The position numbers and the translations under genes were made by a program. Of a DNA stretch of 64,000 nt, positions 27,470 through 36,377 are shown in pieces. The notes beneath the pieces were generated by a model. The model saw only the letters and a program-made list of their open reading frames with translations, was not told where the DNA came from and ran no database searches. The stretch is from contig NZ_LNQC01000077.1 of NCBI RefSeq assembly GCF_001651855.1, forward strand, positions 27,254 to 91,253, read 5' to 3'. Numbering within the stretch: position 1 is the first letter of the stretch; the number at the start of each line of letters is the position of its first letter. This DNA is from Sinorhizobium americanum (GTDB lineage Bacteria > Pseudomonadota > Alphaproteobacteria > Rhizobiales > Rhizobiaceae).

Positions 27470-28750
27470 ATGACCAAGAATTTCATCCGCGCCGCCGCGC
27501 TGGCACTCATGACGGCCACGTCCGTGCTGGCCCTGCAGCCGGCCAGCGCCGCGACCGACGCAGCGGCCGTCGTCAAACATTATGCGGCGATCGCGTACGC
27601 CAAATATGAGGACGCGCTGACCACCGCCGAAGCGCTCGACAAGGCCGTCGATGCGTTGATCGCCAGCCCCAGCGAAGAGACTCTGAAGGCGGCGCGCGAG
27701 GCCTGGCTCAAGGCGCGCAACCCCTACCAGGAGACCGAGGTCTACCGCTTCGGCAATGCGATCGTCGACGAATGGGAAGGCAAGGTGAATGCCTGGCCGC
27801 TCGATGAAGGCCTGATCGACTATGTCGATCCGAGCTACGGCACCGAGAGCGACGAGAACGCGCTGTTCACCGCCAATGTCGTCGCCAACAGGACGATCAA
27901 GATCGACGGCAAGGACGCCGACACGACGAACATCACGCCGGAATTCCTGGCCGGCACGCTGCAGGAAGCAGGCGGCATCGAGGCGAATGTCGCGACCGGC
28001 TACCACGCCATCGAATTCCTGCTCTGGGGCCAGGATCTGAACGGCACCGGCCCGGGGGCCGGCAAGCGCGCCTTTACCGATTTCGACACCAAGGCCTGCA
28101 CCAACGGCAATTGCGATCGTCGCGCCGCCTACCTGAAGGCGGCGACCGACCTGCTCGTCTCCGACCTCAAGGAAATGGTCGCCAACTGGGCTCCGGAAGG
28201 TGCCGCGGCCAAGGCGGTGGAAGCCGACCCCAAGGCTGGCCTCGCGGCAATCCTCACCGGCATGGGCTCGCTCTCCTATGGGGAACTTGCCGGCGAGCGC
28301 ATGAAGCTCGGCCTGCTGCTGCACGATCCGGAAGAGGAGCATGATTGCTTCTCGGACAACACACACAATTCGCATCTGCATGACGCGATCGGCATCCAGT
28401 CCGCCTATACGGGCGAATACACCCGGATCGACGGCACGAAGCTCACCGGCCCGTCGCTTTCCGAGCTCGTCGCCGCGAAGGACGCCGCGCTCGACAAGGA
28501 GATGACGACCAATCTCGCGACAACGGTCGAGAAGATGCAGGCGATGGCCAAGCGCGCCGAGACGGGCGAGGCCTATGACCAGATGATCGGCGAAAACAAT
28601 ACGGAAGGTAATGCGACCGTCCAGGCCGCCATCGACGGGCTGATTGCCCAGGCCAAGACCGTCGAACGGGTCATCGCCGCGCTCGACCTCGGCACGATCG
28701 AGCTTGAAGGTTCGGACAGCCTGGATAATCCTAACGCGGTTTTCCAATGA
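27470..28750 (+). CDS. Imelysin family (peptidase M75-like) periplasmic protein
   Basis: 426 residues with a signal peptide (cleavage near residue 28, PASA-ATDA). The imelysin signature GxHxxE is present as GYHAIEFLLWGQD, and a histidine-rich stretch (DNTHNSHLHD) could bind metal. Related proteins (IrpA, EfeO/EfeM relatives, ICMP) are periplasmic or membrane-linked and iron-responsive; peptidase activity is doubtful for most. First gene of a cluster with a DUF1111 di-heme protein, a second imelysin and DUF1513. An ICE-like site lies upstream. Role inferred: periplasmic iron handling. Confidence 0.9.
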   Translation: MTKNFIRAAALALMTATSVLALQPASAATDAAAVVKHYAAIAYAKYEDALTTAEALDKAVDALIASPSEETLKAAREAWLKARNPYQETEVYRFGNAIVDEWEGKVNAWPLDEGLIDYVDPSYGTESDENALFTANVVANRTIKIDGKDADTTNITPEFLAGTLQEAGGIEANVATGYHAIEFLLWGQDLNGTGPGAGKRAFTDFDTKACTNGNCDRRAAYLKAATDLLVSDLKEMVANWAPEGAAAKAVEADPKAGLAAILTGMGSLSYGELAGERMKLGLLLHDPEEEHDCFSDNTHNSHLHDAIGIQSAYTGEYTRIDGTKLTGPSLSELVAAKDAALDKEMTTNLATTVEKMQAMAKRAETGEAYDQMIGENNTEGNATVQAAIDGLIAQAKTVERVIAALDLGTIELEGSDSLDNPNAVFQ

Positions 28751-28798
28751 GCTGAAAAGGCGGGCCGCCCCGACGAGGTGTGGCCCGGCTCTTGCCCG

Positions 28799-30553
28799 AT
28801 GAAAATCCTGACTGCCCGCTTCCTCGCGTTGCCGCTCGCCGCGCTTATCGGCGCTGCCGCCGCGGCTTGGGCTACAGGCGATGGTCTCGGCCCTGCCGTC
28901 GGGGTGAAGGGTGATACCCCCCTCTGCCCTGCCGGGCATCTCCCCCACAAGGAGGGAGATTGGTCAGAGGCAAAGCCCTGCCCCATCAGCGCACAAATAT
29001 CGAACCCGTCGAACTCAACAGTAAACGCGCAGCCGAATTCGTTGAGCGGGACGTCACGGCTTGCCGATCTCCCCCCTTGCGGGGGAGATGCCCGGCAGGG
29101 CAGAGGGGGGTGCCTGCCTGCACGCGACGACCTTTCCGAGCATGATCTCGAGCGCGTCGAAACCGTCACCCGGCCTACATCCGATTTTTCCAAAGCCGAA
29201 CAGTTCGAGGCGATGTCGGCGGGCGCCACGACGACGATTGCGCCGATCGAGAGGAAGGTCTTCCAGCAATTCTCCGCCAATCTGCCCTTCAAGGAAGAGC
29301 AGAATTTCAAGCTCGGCAAGGCGCTGTTCGAAAAGCTCTGGGTCTCGGCCCCCTCCTCGACGCAGGCTTCTGACGGACTCGGACCTCTTTACAACGCGCG
29401 CGCCTGCGAAAGCTGCCATCCGCGCGACGGCCGGGGCCGCCCGCCGGAGGGAGCGGATGCGACGTCGACGGTCTACCGTCTCGCCCGTCCGCCGCGCGAC
29501 GAAGCCGAACGGCGCATGATCGCGGCTCACCGGGCGCTCAATTTCCCGGATCCCGTCTATGGCGCACAGCTGCAGGACAGCGCCGTGCCGGGGCTTGCTG
29601 CCGAAGGCCGTCTCAAGGTCAGCTACCGCGAAGAAGCTGTGCCGCTTGCGGATGGCGAGATCGTCCATCTCCGCAAGCCGCATTACGCAATCACCGATCT
29701 CGGCTATGGCCCGATGGACCCGATGACGTCCGTGTCGCCGCGCGTCGCGCCGCCGATGATCGGGCTCGGCCTCATCGAGATGATCCACGAGGCAGACCTC
29801 CTTGTGAAAGCCGACCCGGACGACCGGGACGGTGACAAAATCAGCGGACGGCCGGCACTCGTCCGGGATCGGGATAGTGGCGCGATCGCGCTCGGCCGCT
29901 TCGGCTGGAAAGCCCAGAACCCGACCATTCGCCAACAGGCCGCAGACGCCTTTGCGGTCGACATCGGCATTTCAACGCCGGCCTTCGACAGCGGCCATGG
30001 CGACTGCACCGGGGCGCAAGACGTTTGCCTGGAGCTTCCGACCGGCGTGCAGGCGCGGCTCGGACCGGTCGAGGCGCCCGACCCGGTGCTCGGCCTCGTC
30101 ACCTTCTATTCCGCCAATCTCGCGGTGCCAGCCCGGCGCAAGGCGAGCTTTCCGCAAACGCTGCAGGGCAAACAGCTCTTCTATGAAGCGGGTTGCCCGG
30201 CCTGCCACACGCCGAAATACGTCACCCGGCGCGATGCGCCGCACAAGGAGCTGGCATTCCAGTTAATCTGGCCCTATTCCGACTTCCTGCTGCACGACAT
30301 GGGTGACGGGCTCGCCGACGGACAGCAGGTCGGAATTGCCAGCGGTCGCGAATGGCGGACACCGCCGCTGTGGGGGCTGGGCTTGACGAAGACGGTCAGC
30401 GGTCACACGTTCCTGCTCCACGACGGGCGTGCCCGCAATTTCACCGAGGCCATCCTCTGGCACGGCGGCGAGGCAGAAAATGCCCGCACTGCCTTCGCCG
30501 CCATGTCGAAGGACGACCGACACGCCCTGCTTTCCTTTCTGGAGTCGCTCTGA
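28799..30553 (+). CDS. DUF1111 di-heme cytochrome-type oxidoreductase, interrupted in frame by a RIME element
   Basis: 584 residues from the ATG at 28799, with a signal peptide (MKILTARFLALPL..., cleavage near residue 26). Two heme c sites are visible: CESCH (203-207) and GCPACH further on. DUF1111 proteins (thiol-oxidoreductase-like, related to di-heme peroxidases) occur between two imelysins in iron-responsive clusters. Residues about 40-105 are encoded by a 196-base palindromic element (28916-29111) inserted without a frameshift or stop. Removing it would join GPA to RDDLSEHD and give a protein of more usual size. The insert adds several cysteines that could disturb periplasmic folding. 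Confidence 0.88.
   Translation: MKILTARFLALPLAALIGAAAAAWATGDGLGPAVGVKGDTPLCPAGHLPHKEGDWSEAKPCPISAQISNPSNSTVNAQPNSLSGTSRLADLPPCGGDARQGRGGCLPARDDLSEHDLERVETVTRPTSDFSKAEQFEAMSAGATTTIAPIERKVFQQFSANLPFKEEQNFKLGKALFEKLWVSAPSSTQASDGLGPLYNARACESCHPRDGRGRPPEGADATSTVYRLARPPRDEAERRMIAAHRALNFPDPVYGAQLQDSAVPGLAAEGRLKVSYREEAVPLADGEIVHLRKPHYAITDLGYGPMDPMTSVSPRVAPPMIGLGLIEMIHEADLLVKADPDDRDGDKISGRPALVRDRDSGAIALGRFGWKAQNPTIRQQAADAFAVDIGISTPAFDSGHGDCTGAQDVCLELPTGVQARLGPVEAPDPVLGLVTFYSANLAVPARRKASFPQTLQGKQLFYEAGCPACHTPKYVTRRDAPHKELAFQLIWPYSDFLLHDMGDGLADGQQVGIASGREWRTPPLWGLGLTKTVSGHTFLLHDGRARNFTEAILWHGGEAENARTAFAAMSKDDRHALLSFLESL
28916..29111. repeat. RIME-type palindromic element R2, inside the DUF1111 reading frame
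   Basis: Perfect 30-base terminal inverted repeats at 28916-28945 and 29082-29111, each with the core CTGCCCTGCCGGGCATCTCC. The middle (about 136 bases) is unrelated filler. The whole 196-base element is open in the DUF1111 frame. 196 is not a multiple of three, so a short target duplication or indel must have restored the frame. Confidence 0.9.
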
Positions 30554-31677
30554 TGCGCCTGAGCCTTCCTCTGACCCTCGGCTTGCTGTTTCTTGCAGCC
30601 GTCGCGCCCGCGGCGGCCCAGGAGGGCAATGCGCTTTCGCCGGGCGTCCTCGACGAAGCCGCCCTGCCCGGCGTGATGGCAAAGGCGGTCGATAGTTTCA
30701 TTATTCCCGGCTATCGCGATCTGTCGCAGGCGACGGCGGAACTTGACGAGAAAAGCGCCGCGCTTTGCGCGACGCCGTCCGCCGAGACGCTGGAGGAAAC
30801 GCGATCGGCCTTCTCGGATCTCGTGCAGAAATGGTCAGCAATCGAAATCATCCGCCTCGGACCGGCGCTCGAACAGAACAGGTTCGAGCGCTTCCTCTTC
30901 TATCCGGATCGCAAGAGCACCGGCCTGAAACAGGTCCAGGCCATTCTCGCCAAGCGCGACGAGAGCGCGACGAAGACAGACAGCCTCAAGACGAAAAGCG
31001 TCGCCGTGCAGGGCCTCGGCGCGCTGGAATATGTTCTTTACGGCACGGGAGCCGAGACGCTGACCGGCACGGAAGGTGACTTTCGCTGCCGTTACGGAAC
31101 GGCGATAGCGCAGAACCTGACGACGATTGCCGGCGAGTTGCTCGCCGCCTGGGAGAAGCCCGATGGCCTCCAGCCCGTCTGGAAGTCGCCGAGCCCTGAC
31201 AATCCGCTCTTCCGCGACAACAAGGAAGCGGCAACCGAACTGCTCGGCGTTCTCGTGCACAGCGTCGAGATGATCAAGGACCAGCGGCTGCGCCCCTTCT
31301 ATGGCGGGGCGATCGACGGCAAGACGGACGAGGGCCGCCCCAAGCTCGCCATCTACTGGCGATCGGGCAATACGATGAGGTCGATTGCCGGCAACCTCCG
31401 CGGCCTGCAGACGCTCTTCAACGTTGCCGGCATGGAGAACCTGCTTCCCGCCGACAGCCGCTCGATCGCCGGTTCGGTGAATTTTCTCTTCAAGACGTTG
31501 ATCGGCACGGCCGAGCGTGTTGAAGGCCCCATCGACGCAGCGCTCGCAGACAAGAAGCAGCGTTCCCGGCTCGACTTCATCGCTCTCAACGCCGCCGACC
31601 TCCTCGACCGGCTGAATCGCGACTTCGGCGGCGCGATCGGGCTCGGGGCCGGGTTTTCCTTCGCGGACGGCGATTGA
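30553..31677 (+). CDS. Second imelysin family protein
   Basis: 374 residues with a signal peptide (MRLSLPLTLGLLFLAAVAPAAA, cleavage near 22). Imelysin fold; the central GxHxxE motif of active-type imelysins is replaced by LGALEYVLYG, so the metal-binding His is missing, a difference from the first imelysin. The ATG overlaps the DUF1111 stop as TGATG, so the two are tightly coupled. Probably forms a functional set with the other imelysin and the di-heme protein in the periplasm. Confidence 0.88.
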   Translation: MRLSLPLTLGLLFLAAVAPAAAQEGNALSPGVLDEAALPGVMAKAVDSFIIPGYRDLSQATAELDEKSAALCATPSAETLEETRSAFSDLVQKWSAIEIIRLGPALEQNRFERFLFYPDRKSTGLKQVQAILAKRDESATKTDSLKTKSVAVQGLGALEYVLYGTGAETLTGTEGDFRCRYGTAIAQNLTTIAGELLAAWEKPDGLQPVWKSPSPDNPLFRDNKEAATELLGVLVHSVEMIKDQRLRPFYGGAIDGKTDEGRPKLAIYWRSGNTMRSIAGNLRGLQTLFNVAGMENLLPADSRSIAGSVNFLFKTLIGTAERVEGPIDAALADKKQRSRLDFIALNAADLLDRLNRDFGGAIGLGAGFSFADGD

Positions 31678-31680
31678 CAC

Positions 31681-31780
31681 TACAGCGCCGTGCGTCCTTT
31701 CAGACGCACAAAGGACGCTGTAGCACTTGGAATTACTGCATGTTTTGCCCTTAAATCGGCTACGATTTAAGGAACATACA
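31681..31780 (-). repeat. Rhizobial palindromic repeat B, copy 3
   Basis: Reverse complement of the 22201-22296 element with a few differences: TACAGCGCCGTGCGTCC...GGACGCTGTAGCACTT, then CTGCATGTTTTGCCCTTAAATCG and its complementary arm. It begins four bases after the second imelysin stop. The rest of the gap up to corA (31781-31982) holds no gene I can support. Confidence 0.75.
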
Positions 31781-31982
31781 GTAGCGTGAAAAAGCCTCAG
31801 GTTGACAAGCCGCGAATATGGGAGCAAAGCGCATTCGATGCCCATCTCGCGGGCATGCTTCACCCACGAAGGACCAACCCAAGATGAACCCCGACAGTCG
31901 AAGTCGAGTCTTCATTGCGGCCGCACGGACCTGATTGATCAGGGCTCCAGGCGGTCCGATGACCTCGCCCATGGAGCCCAGA

Positions 31983-32972
31983 ATGCTGCGCATCTACACA
32001 AGCCAGAACGGCCACCTCGTGTTTGTCGATCGTGTCAGCGGTCCTGTCTTTCAGGAGCCGGTGACCTGGTTCGACCTCTTCAATCCATCCGCCGATGAGA
32101 CGCGTTTTGTCGAGGAGCATCTCGGCATCGCCATTCCGACCCGCGACGAGATGCAGGAAATCGAGTTGTCCGACCGGCTGTACCAGGAGGACGGCGCGGA
32201 GTTCATGACCATGACCGCGACCGCCAAGCTCGACAGCGACTATCCCGCCAAGGTGCCGGTGACCTTCGTCCTGAAGGGCGCCACGCTCGTCACGGTCCGC
32301 CACGCCGACCCGAAGCCGTTCCAGCTCTATGCAACGCGCATTCAGAAGCCGAACGGCGCCGTCTGCGAGACGGGTGAACTAGTCATGCTGGGTTTGATCG
32401 AGGCAATGATCGACCGGATCGCCGACGCGCTGGAACGTGCCGGCAACGAGGTCGACGCGATCTCGCGCGAGATCTTCCGCAAGTCGCATGCCAGCGCCAC
32501 CAAGAAGACGCGCGACCTGCAGTCGCTGATCGAGCAGATCGGTCAGAAGGGCGACCTTCTGACGACCATCCGCGAAAGCCTGGTCAGCATCGGCAGGCTC
32601 GTCGCCTATCACGTCGCGGCGGAAGGCAGCACTGCGCGCAAGGCCGCCAAGGAGAGCCGGCAGCGGATCAAGCTGATCCAGCGCGACGCCGCCTCGCTCG
32701 GCGACCACGCGCTGTTCCTGTCGAACAAGATCAACTTCCTGCTCGACGCGACGCTCGGCCTGATCAATCTCGAGCAGAACCAGATCATCAAGATCTTCTC
32801 GGTCGCCTCCGTCGTGTTCCTGCCGCCGACACTGGTCGCCTCGGTCTATGGCATGAACTTCGACGCGATACCGGAACTGCACTGGAACTTGGGTTATCCC
32901 TATGCACTGGTGCTGATGGTCATGTCCGCGCTGTTGCCGTATCTCTATTTCAAGCGCAGGGGCTGGCTGTAG
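31983..32972 (+). CDS. CorA-like magnesium/divalent cation transporter
   Basis: 329 residues from the ATG at 31983, which has GGAG seven bases upstream; in-frame ATGs at 31959 and 31971 are alternatives. Long cytosolic N-terminal domain, then two C-terminal transmembrane helices with the family signature YGMNF between them. Forms a pentameric inner-membrane channel for Mg2+ or a related ion. It is inserted between the second imelysin and DUF1513, genes that are otherwise usually adjacent, with a palindromic repeat on each side. Confidence 0.92.
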   Translation: MLRIYTSQNGHLVFVDRVSGPVFQEPVTWFDLFNPSADETRFVEEHLGIAIPTRDEMQEIELSDRLYQEDGAEFMTMTATAKLDSDYPAKVPVTFVLKGATLVTVRHADPKPFQLYATRIQKPNGAVCETGELVMLGLIEAMIDRIADALERAGNEVDAISREIFRKSHASATKKTRDLQSLIEQIGQKGDLLTTIRESLVSIGRLVAYHVAAEGSTARKAAKESRQRIKLIQRDAASLGDHALFLSNKINFLLDATLGLINLEQNQIIKIFSVASVVFLPPTLVASVYGMNFDAIPELHWNLGYPYALVLMVMSALLPYLYFKRRGWL

Positions 32973-32987
32973 ATGACGCAGTCGAGA

Positions 32988-33145
32988 CCCCTCCCCAACC
33001 CCTCCCCACAAGGGGCACGGGCTTGCCCGCCGCGGCCCGCCGAGCGCCATCTGCGACATCCGAACTCGCGGATCCGCTCGAAGCGGCCGAATCGGGCGCG
33101 GCATTGTAAGTCCCTCCCCCTTGTGGGGAGGGGTTGGAGAGGGGT
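32988..33145. repeat. RIME-type palindromic element R3
   Basis: Starts CCCCTCCCCAACCCCTCCCC and ends with the complementary GGGGAGGGGTTGGAGAGGGG; same type as the elements at 34309 and 53040. Lies between corA and the DUF1513 gene, both on the plus strand. Confidence 0.85.
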
Positions 33146-33208
33146 TGCGCCGCAGGATCGCCTCTCCGCCGAGAGACGTTCACTGTCGTCGACCACGCGA
33201 GAAATCGC

Positions 33209-34291
33209 ATGAGCACCAAAAACCTCATCAATCGACGCAGCTTCGTCAAAATGGCCGGCGCTGCCTGGCTGACGACGCTTGGCTCCCGCGGCGCCGTCGC
33301 GCTCGAGCGGGCCGACGCCGTCTTCGCCTCGGCCTTCATGGCACCGGATGGCAGCTATGGCGTGGCGACGCTGACGGAGGAGGGAGAGATCGTCGAGCGG
33401 ACGCTGCTGCCGGCGCGGGCCCACGGCATGGCCTCCTCGCCGGCAACCGGCCGCGCCGTCGCCTTTGCGCGCCGGCCGGGGACCTATGCTATGATCCTGG
33501 CGACCGGCGGCACAGCCGAGCCGGTCGTCATCACCGCCGCCGAAGGTCGCCATTTCTTCGGCCATGGCTGCTTCTCCGCCGACGGGCGACTGCTCTACGC
33601 CACGGAAAACGATTTCTCCGCCAATCGTGGCATGATCGGCGTCTATGACGGTACGCGCGGCTTTGCCCGCATCGATGAATTCCCGACCTATGGCATCGGC
33701 CCACACGATATGACGCTGACCGCCGACGGCCGGACGCTCGCAATCGCCAATGGCGGCATCGAGACCCATCCGGATTTCGGCCGCACCAAGCTCAACCTCG
33801 ACCACATGGAACCAAGCCTCGTCCTGGTCGATACGGCGACCGGCGCGCTCATCGAGAAACACGGCCTGCCGCCGGAGCTCAAGCAGCTTTCCACCCGCCA
33901 CGTCGATATCAGCCCCGACGGTAGTATCTGGTTCGCCTGCCAGTACGAGGGCGCACGCGACGATCTGCCGCCGCTGGTCGGGCATTTCAAAAAGGGGGAG
34001 GAACTGAGTTTTGTCCCCCTCCCCGAGCGCACGACCGCCGCCCTCGCCAATTATGTCGGCGCCATCGCCATCAACCGCCGCGAGGGACTTGTCGGGCTCA
34101 CGTCGCCGAAAGGCAATGTCGCCGTGACGCTCGATGCGAAAACGGGTGTGGTCTTGAAGGAGGAACGGGTCTTAGATGCGGCGGGCGTTGCCACCGCGAG
34201 ACCCGGCTTCGCCGTCTCGTCCTATGATGGCCGGTTCAAGAATCGTCGAAGCCCGGTCGCCTGGGACCAGCACATCGTCCGGCTGGGATAG
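33209..34291 (+). CDS. DUF1513 family protein with Tat-type signal
   Basis: 360 residues. The N-terminus has a twin-arginine pattern (INRRSFVKMAGAAWL), so it is probably exported folded to the periplasm. The rest reads as a beta-propeller-like repeat protein (blocks such as GIGPHDMTLTADGRTLAIANGG and STRHVDISPDGSIWFACQ). DUF1513 genes typically accompany imelysin and DUF1111 genes in iron-responsive clusters. Its own promoter may be needed now that corA and a RIME element lie upstream. Function unknown. Confidence 0.9.
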   Translation: MSTKNLINRRSFVKMAGAAWLTTLGSRGAVALERADAVFASAFMAPDGSYGVATLTEEGEIVERTLLPARAHGMASSPATGRAVAFARRPGTYAMILATGGTAEPVVITAAEGRHFFGHGCFSADGRLLYATENDFSANRGMIGVYDGTRGFARIDEFPTYGIGPHDMTLTADGRTLAIANGGIETHPDFGRTKLNLDHMEPSLVLVDTATGALIEKHGLPPELKQLSTRHVDISPDGSIWFACQYEGARDDLPPLVGHFKKGEELSFVPLPERTTAALANYVGAIAINRREGLVGLTSPKGNVAVTLDAKTGVVLKEERVLDAAGVATARPGFAVSSYDGRFKNRRSPVAWDQHIVRLG

Positions 34292-34308
34292 CGCCAGATC
34301 AATAAGAG

Positions 34309-34454
34309 ACCCCTCCCTATAAGTGGGAGGGGCTACGCGGCCGCGGCGACCGCCTGCCCAGATTCCGCAGGGCATTCGTCGAAAGCGTTGAGACCGAGCG
34401 GAAATCGGCGCGGCAGGGTTAAGCCCCTCCCACCTGTAGGGAGGGGTTGGGGAG
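34309..34454. repeat. RIME-type palindromic element R4
   Basis: Arms CCCCTCCC...GTGGGAGGGGCT and the mirrored AAGCCCCTCCCACCTGTAGG...GAGGGGTTGGGGA. It lies between the convergent DUF1513 and GNAT genes. Confidence 0.8.
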
Positions 34455-34469
34455 CGGCCTTGTTATGGA

Positions 34470-35024
34470 TCAGGCCGAGGTCTTGCCGACACCGGAAAGC
34501 TTGGCCAGGTCATCCCAGCGATAGGCGATCTGCTCGAGGCTCTCGCGGCCGACGCTGACCCGGCCCTCTCCCACCGCCCGCGCGCCGAGCCGCTCGTAGA
34601 AGGCCCGGTTCGGATTGCCCTTGAGCACCCAGGCGAAGAGCGACGAGGCCTGCAGCTCCCGGCAGTGGACCGCGACCGTGCGCACCAGCGCCGCACCAAT
34701 GCCCGCGCCATGGAACTCCGGCAGAAGATAAAGCTCGTAAAGTTCCCGGTCGAAGGCCGGCGGCATGGACCGCGCCCGGCCGTAATTCGCAAAACCCACC
34801 ACTCGATCTTCCGAGAGATCGACGGCGACCAGGAGGAAGGCGCCCGGGATTCGCATTCGCCGCGCGTGACCGATCGCCTGGTCCTCGACCTTCATTGCAT
34901 CGAGATAGGCATCGGAAATGATGCCGCGAAAGGTCGCGCGCCAGGTGCTCACCAGGACCGATGCGATCATCATTACGTCATCCGGTAGGGCCGGGCGGAT
35001 CTCGATGCGCCTGAAGTTCCTCAT
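34470..35024 (-). CDS. GNAT family N-acetyltransferase
   Basis: 184 residues from the ATG at 35024. GNAT fold with the acetyl-CoA loop LPEFHGAGIGAALV (Q/R-x-x-G-x-G/A pattern) and a C-terminal NPNRAFYERLGARAVGE block typical of motif B. Substrate unknown. The open frame continues upstream to 35204 but overlaps the divergent gene's control region. Confidence 0.88.
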   Translation of the reverse strand: MRNFRRIEIRPALPDDVMMIASVLVSTWRATFRGIISDAYLDAMKVEDQAIGHARRMRIPGAFLLVAVDLSEDRVVGFANYGRARSMPPAFDRELYELYLLPEFHGAGIGAALVRTVAVHCRELQASSLFAWVLKGNPNRAFYERLGARAVGEGRVSVGRESLEQIAYRWDDLAKLSGVGKTSA

Positions 35025-35180
35025 CCGGATGATATATGGATGCGGCGTGCGTCCCGAAAGCCCGTCGGCACCGGGTTCACGGTCGTGACGTACGGATGAT
35101 TGCGCTTGTCCTCGGTCGCGACGCATGCAACTGTCGGCGCGACGGGGTCTGCAGGCCCATACTGCAAGGGGCTTTTCAAA

Positions 35181-35636
35181 TTGAGGGACGACAGCGAACC
35201 GCACGATTTCCGTGCCCGCATCCGCGAAAGCTTCGACCGCCAGGCCGCCATGCGCACGATCGGCGCGGAACTCACGCGCGTCGAGCAGGGCACGGTGGAA
35301 ATCGAACTGCCGTTCGATCCCAAGCTAACGCAGCAGCACGGGCTGCTGCATGCCGGGGTGATCTCGGCAGCGCTCGATGCCGCCGGCACCTATGCGGGCT
35401 ATTCGCTCATCGACCCCGATGCATCGCTGCTGACCATCGAATTCAAGGTCAATCTCCTTTCGCCCGGTCGCGGCGAGCGCTTCCTCTTTCGCGGCGAGGT
35501 CACCAAACCGGGCACGACGATCATCGTCTCGGACGGCAAGGCCTATGCCGTCCGATCCGACGGACCGGCGAAGCTCATCGCCTCGATGACCGGAACGATG
35601 ATGGTGGTGCGCGGCCGCGAGGGGATCGAGGGATGA
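35181..35636 (+). CDS. PaaI family hot-dog thioesterase
   Basis: 151 residues with a TTG start (35181) supported by AAGGGG ten bases upstream; an earlier TTG at 35100 is possible. Hot-dog fold; the PaaI-type active-site region reads QQHGLLHAGVISAALDAAGTYAGY, containing HG-x-x-x-x-G and the acidic D. Likely hydrolyses a CoA thioester. The stop overlaps the next gene as ATGA, so the two are translated together. Confidence 0.87.
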   Translation: MRDDSEPHDFRARIRESFDRQAAMRTIGAELTRVEQGTVEIELPFDPKLTQQHGLLHAGVISAALDAAGTYAGYSLIDPDASLLTIEFKVNLLSPGRGERFLFRGEVTKPGTTIIVSDGKAYAVRSDGPAKLIASMTGTMMVVRGREGIEG

Positions 35637-36271
35637 GTTTCGAGTTGAAGCCGGTGGCCGGCAAGAACATCCTCTACGTGATGGCCGTCGACCCGGAATA
35701 CGGCCCCTGCCTCAAGCAGCGGATCAGGCCGCTGATGACCGGCGTCGGCCCGGTCGAGGCGGCCGTCCGCCTGACCAGGGCGCTTTGCGAGCTCAAGGCC
35801 GCGGGCAGGCTGCCGGATCTTGTCGTCTCGCTCGGCTCCGCCGGTTCCGCGACGCTCGAACAGACCGAAATCTACCAGGCGACCTCGGTCGGCTATCGCG
35901 ACATGGACGCCTCGCCGCTCGGTTTCGAGAAGGGCGCAACACCATTTCTCGACCTGCCGGCCGTCGTCAAGCTGCCGCATCGGGTCCCGGGCGTGAAGGA
36001 GGCGCGGCTTTCGACCGGCGCCGGTATCGTCTCCGGCAAGGCCTATGACGAGATCGACGCCGACATGGTCGAGATGGAGACCTATGCCATCCTGCGCGCT
36101 TGCCAAGCCTTCGAGGTACCGCTGATCGGGCTGCGCGGCATATCGGACGGCAAATCGGAGCTGAAGCATGTCGACGACTGGACGGAATATCTGCACATCA
36201 TTGACGAGAAGCTGGCAGATGCGGTGGACCGGCTGGAAAAGGCGCTCGGCACGGGCCAAATCCGGCTCTGA
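35633..36271 (+). CDS. 5'-methylthioadenosine/S-adenosylhomocysteine nucleosidase
   Basis: Cleaves the adenine from methylthioadenosine and S-adenosylhomocysteine in SAM recycling. 212 residues; nucleosidase landmarks include VSLGSAGSA, the substrate-site VEMETYAI (Met-Glu) and the catalytic Asp in GISDGKSE. ATG at 35633 overlaps the thioesterase stop. The gene is followed by guaA after about 106 bases. Length is slightly shorter than typical (about 230). Confidence 0.88.
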   Translation: MSFELKPVAGKNILYVMAVDPEYGPCLKQRIRPLMTGVGPVEAAVRLTRALCELKAAGRLPDLVVSLGSAGSATLEQTEIYQATSVGYRDMDASPLGFEKGATPFLDLPAVVKLPHRVPGVKEARLSTGAGIVSGKAYDEIDADMVEMETYAILRACQAFEVPLIGLRGISDGKSELKHVDDWTEYLHIIDEKLADAVDRLEKALGTGQIRL

Positions 36272-36377
36272 CGGTTCTGCAGGAGGTCCTAAATTGTCGG
36301 GGTGCAATGAAATCGTTGCGCCAAAGGCGGCCTTTCATTAAAGGCTCGCCATGATCAAGCTTGCCTGAAGGCCCGCC

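Noticed and set aside
28799..30553. Pseudogene call for the DUF1111 gene because of the repeat inside it.
   Set aside because: The frame is open throughout, with signal peptide and both CXXCH motifs intact and coupled to the next gene, so it is better treated as an extended gene.
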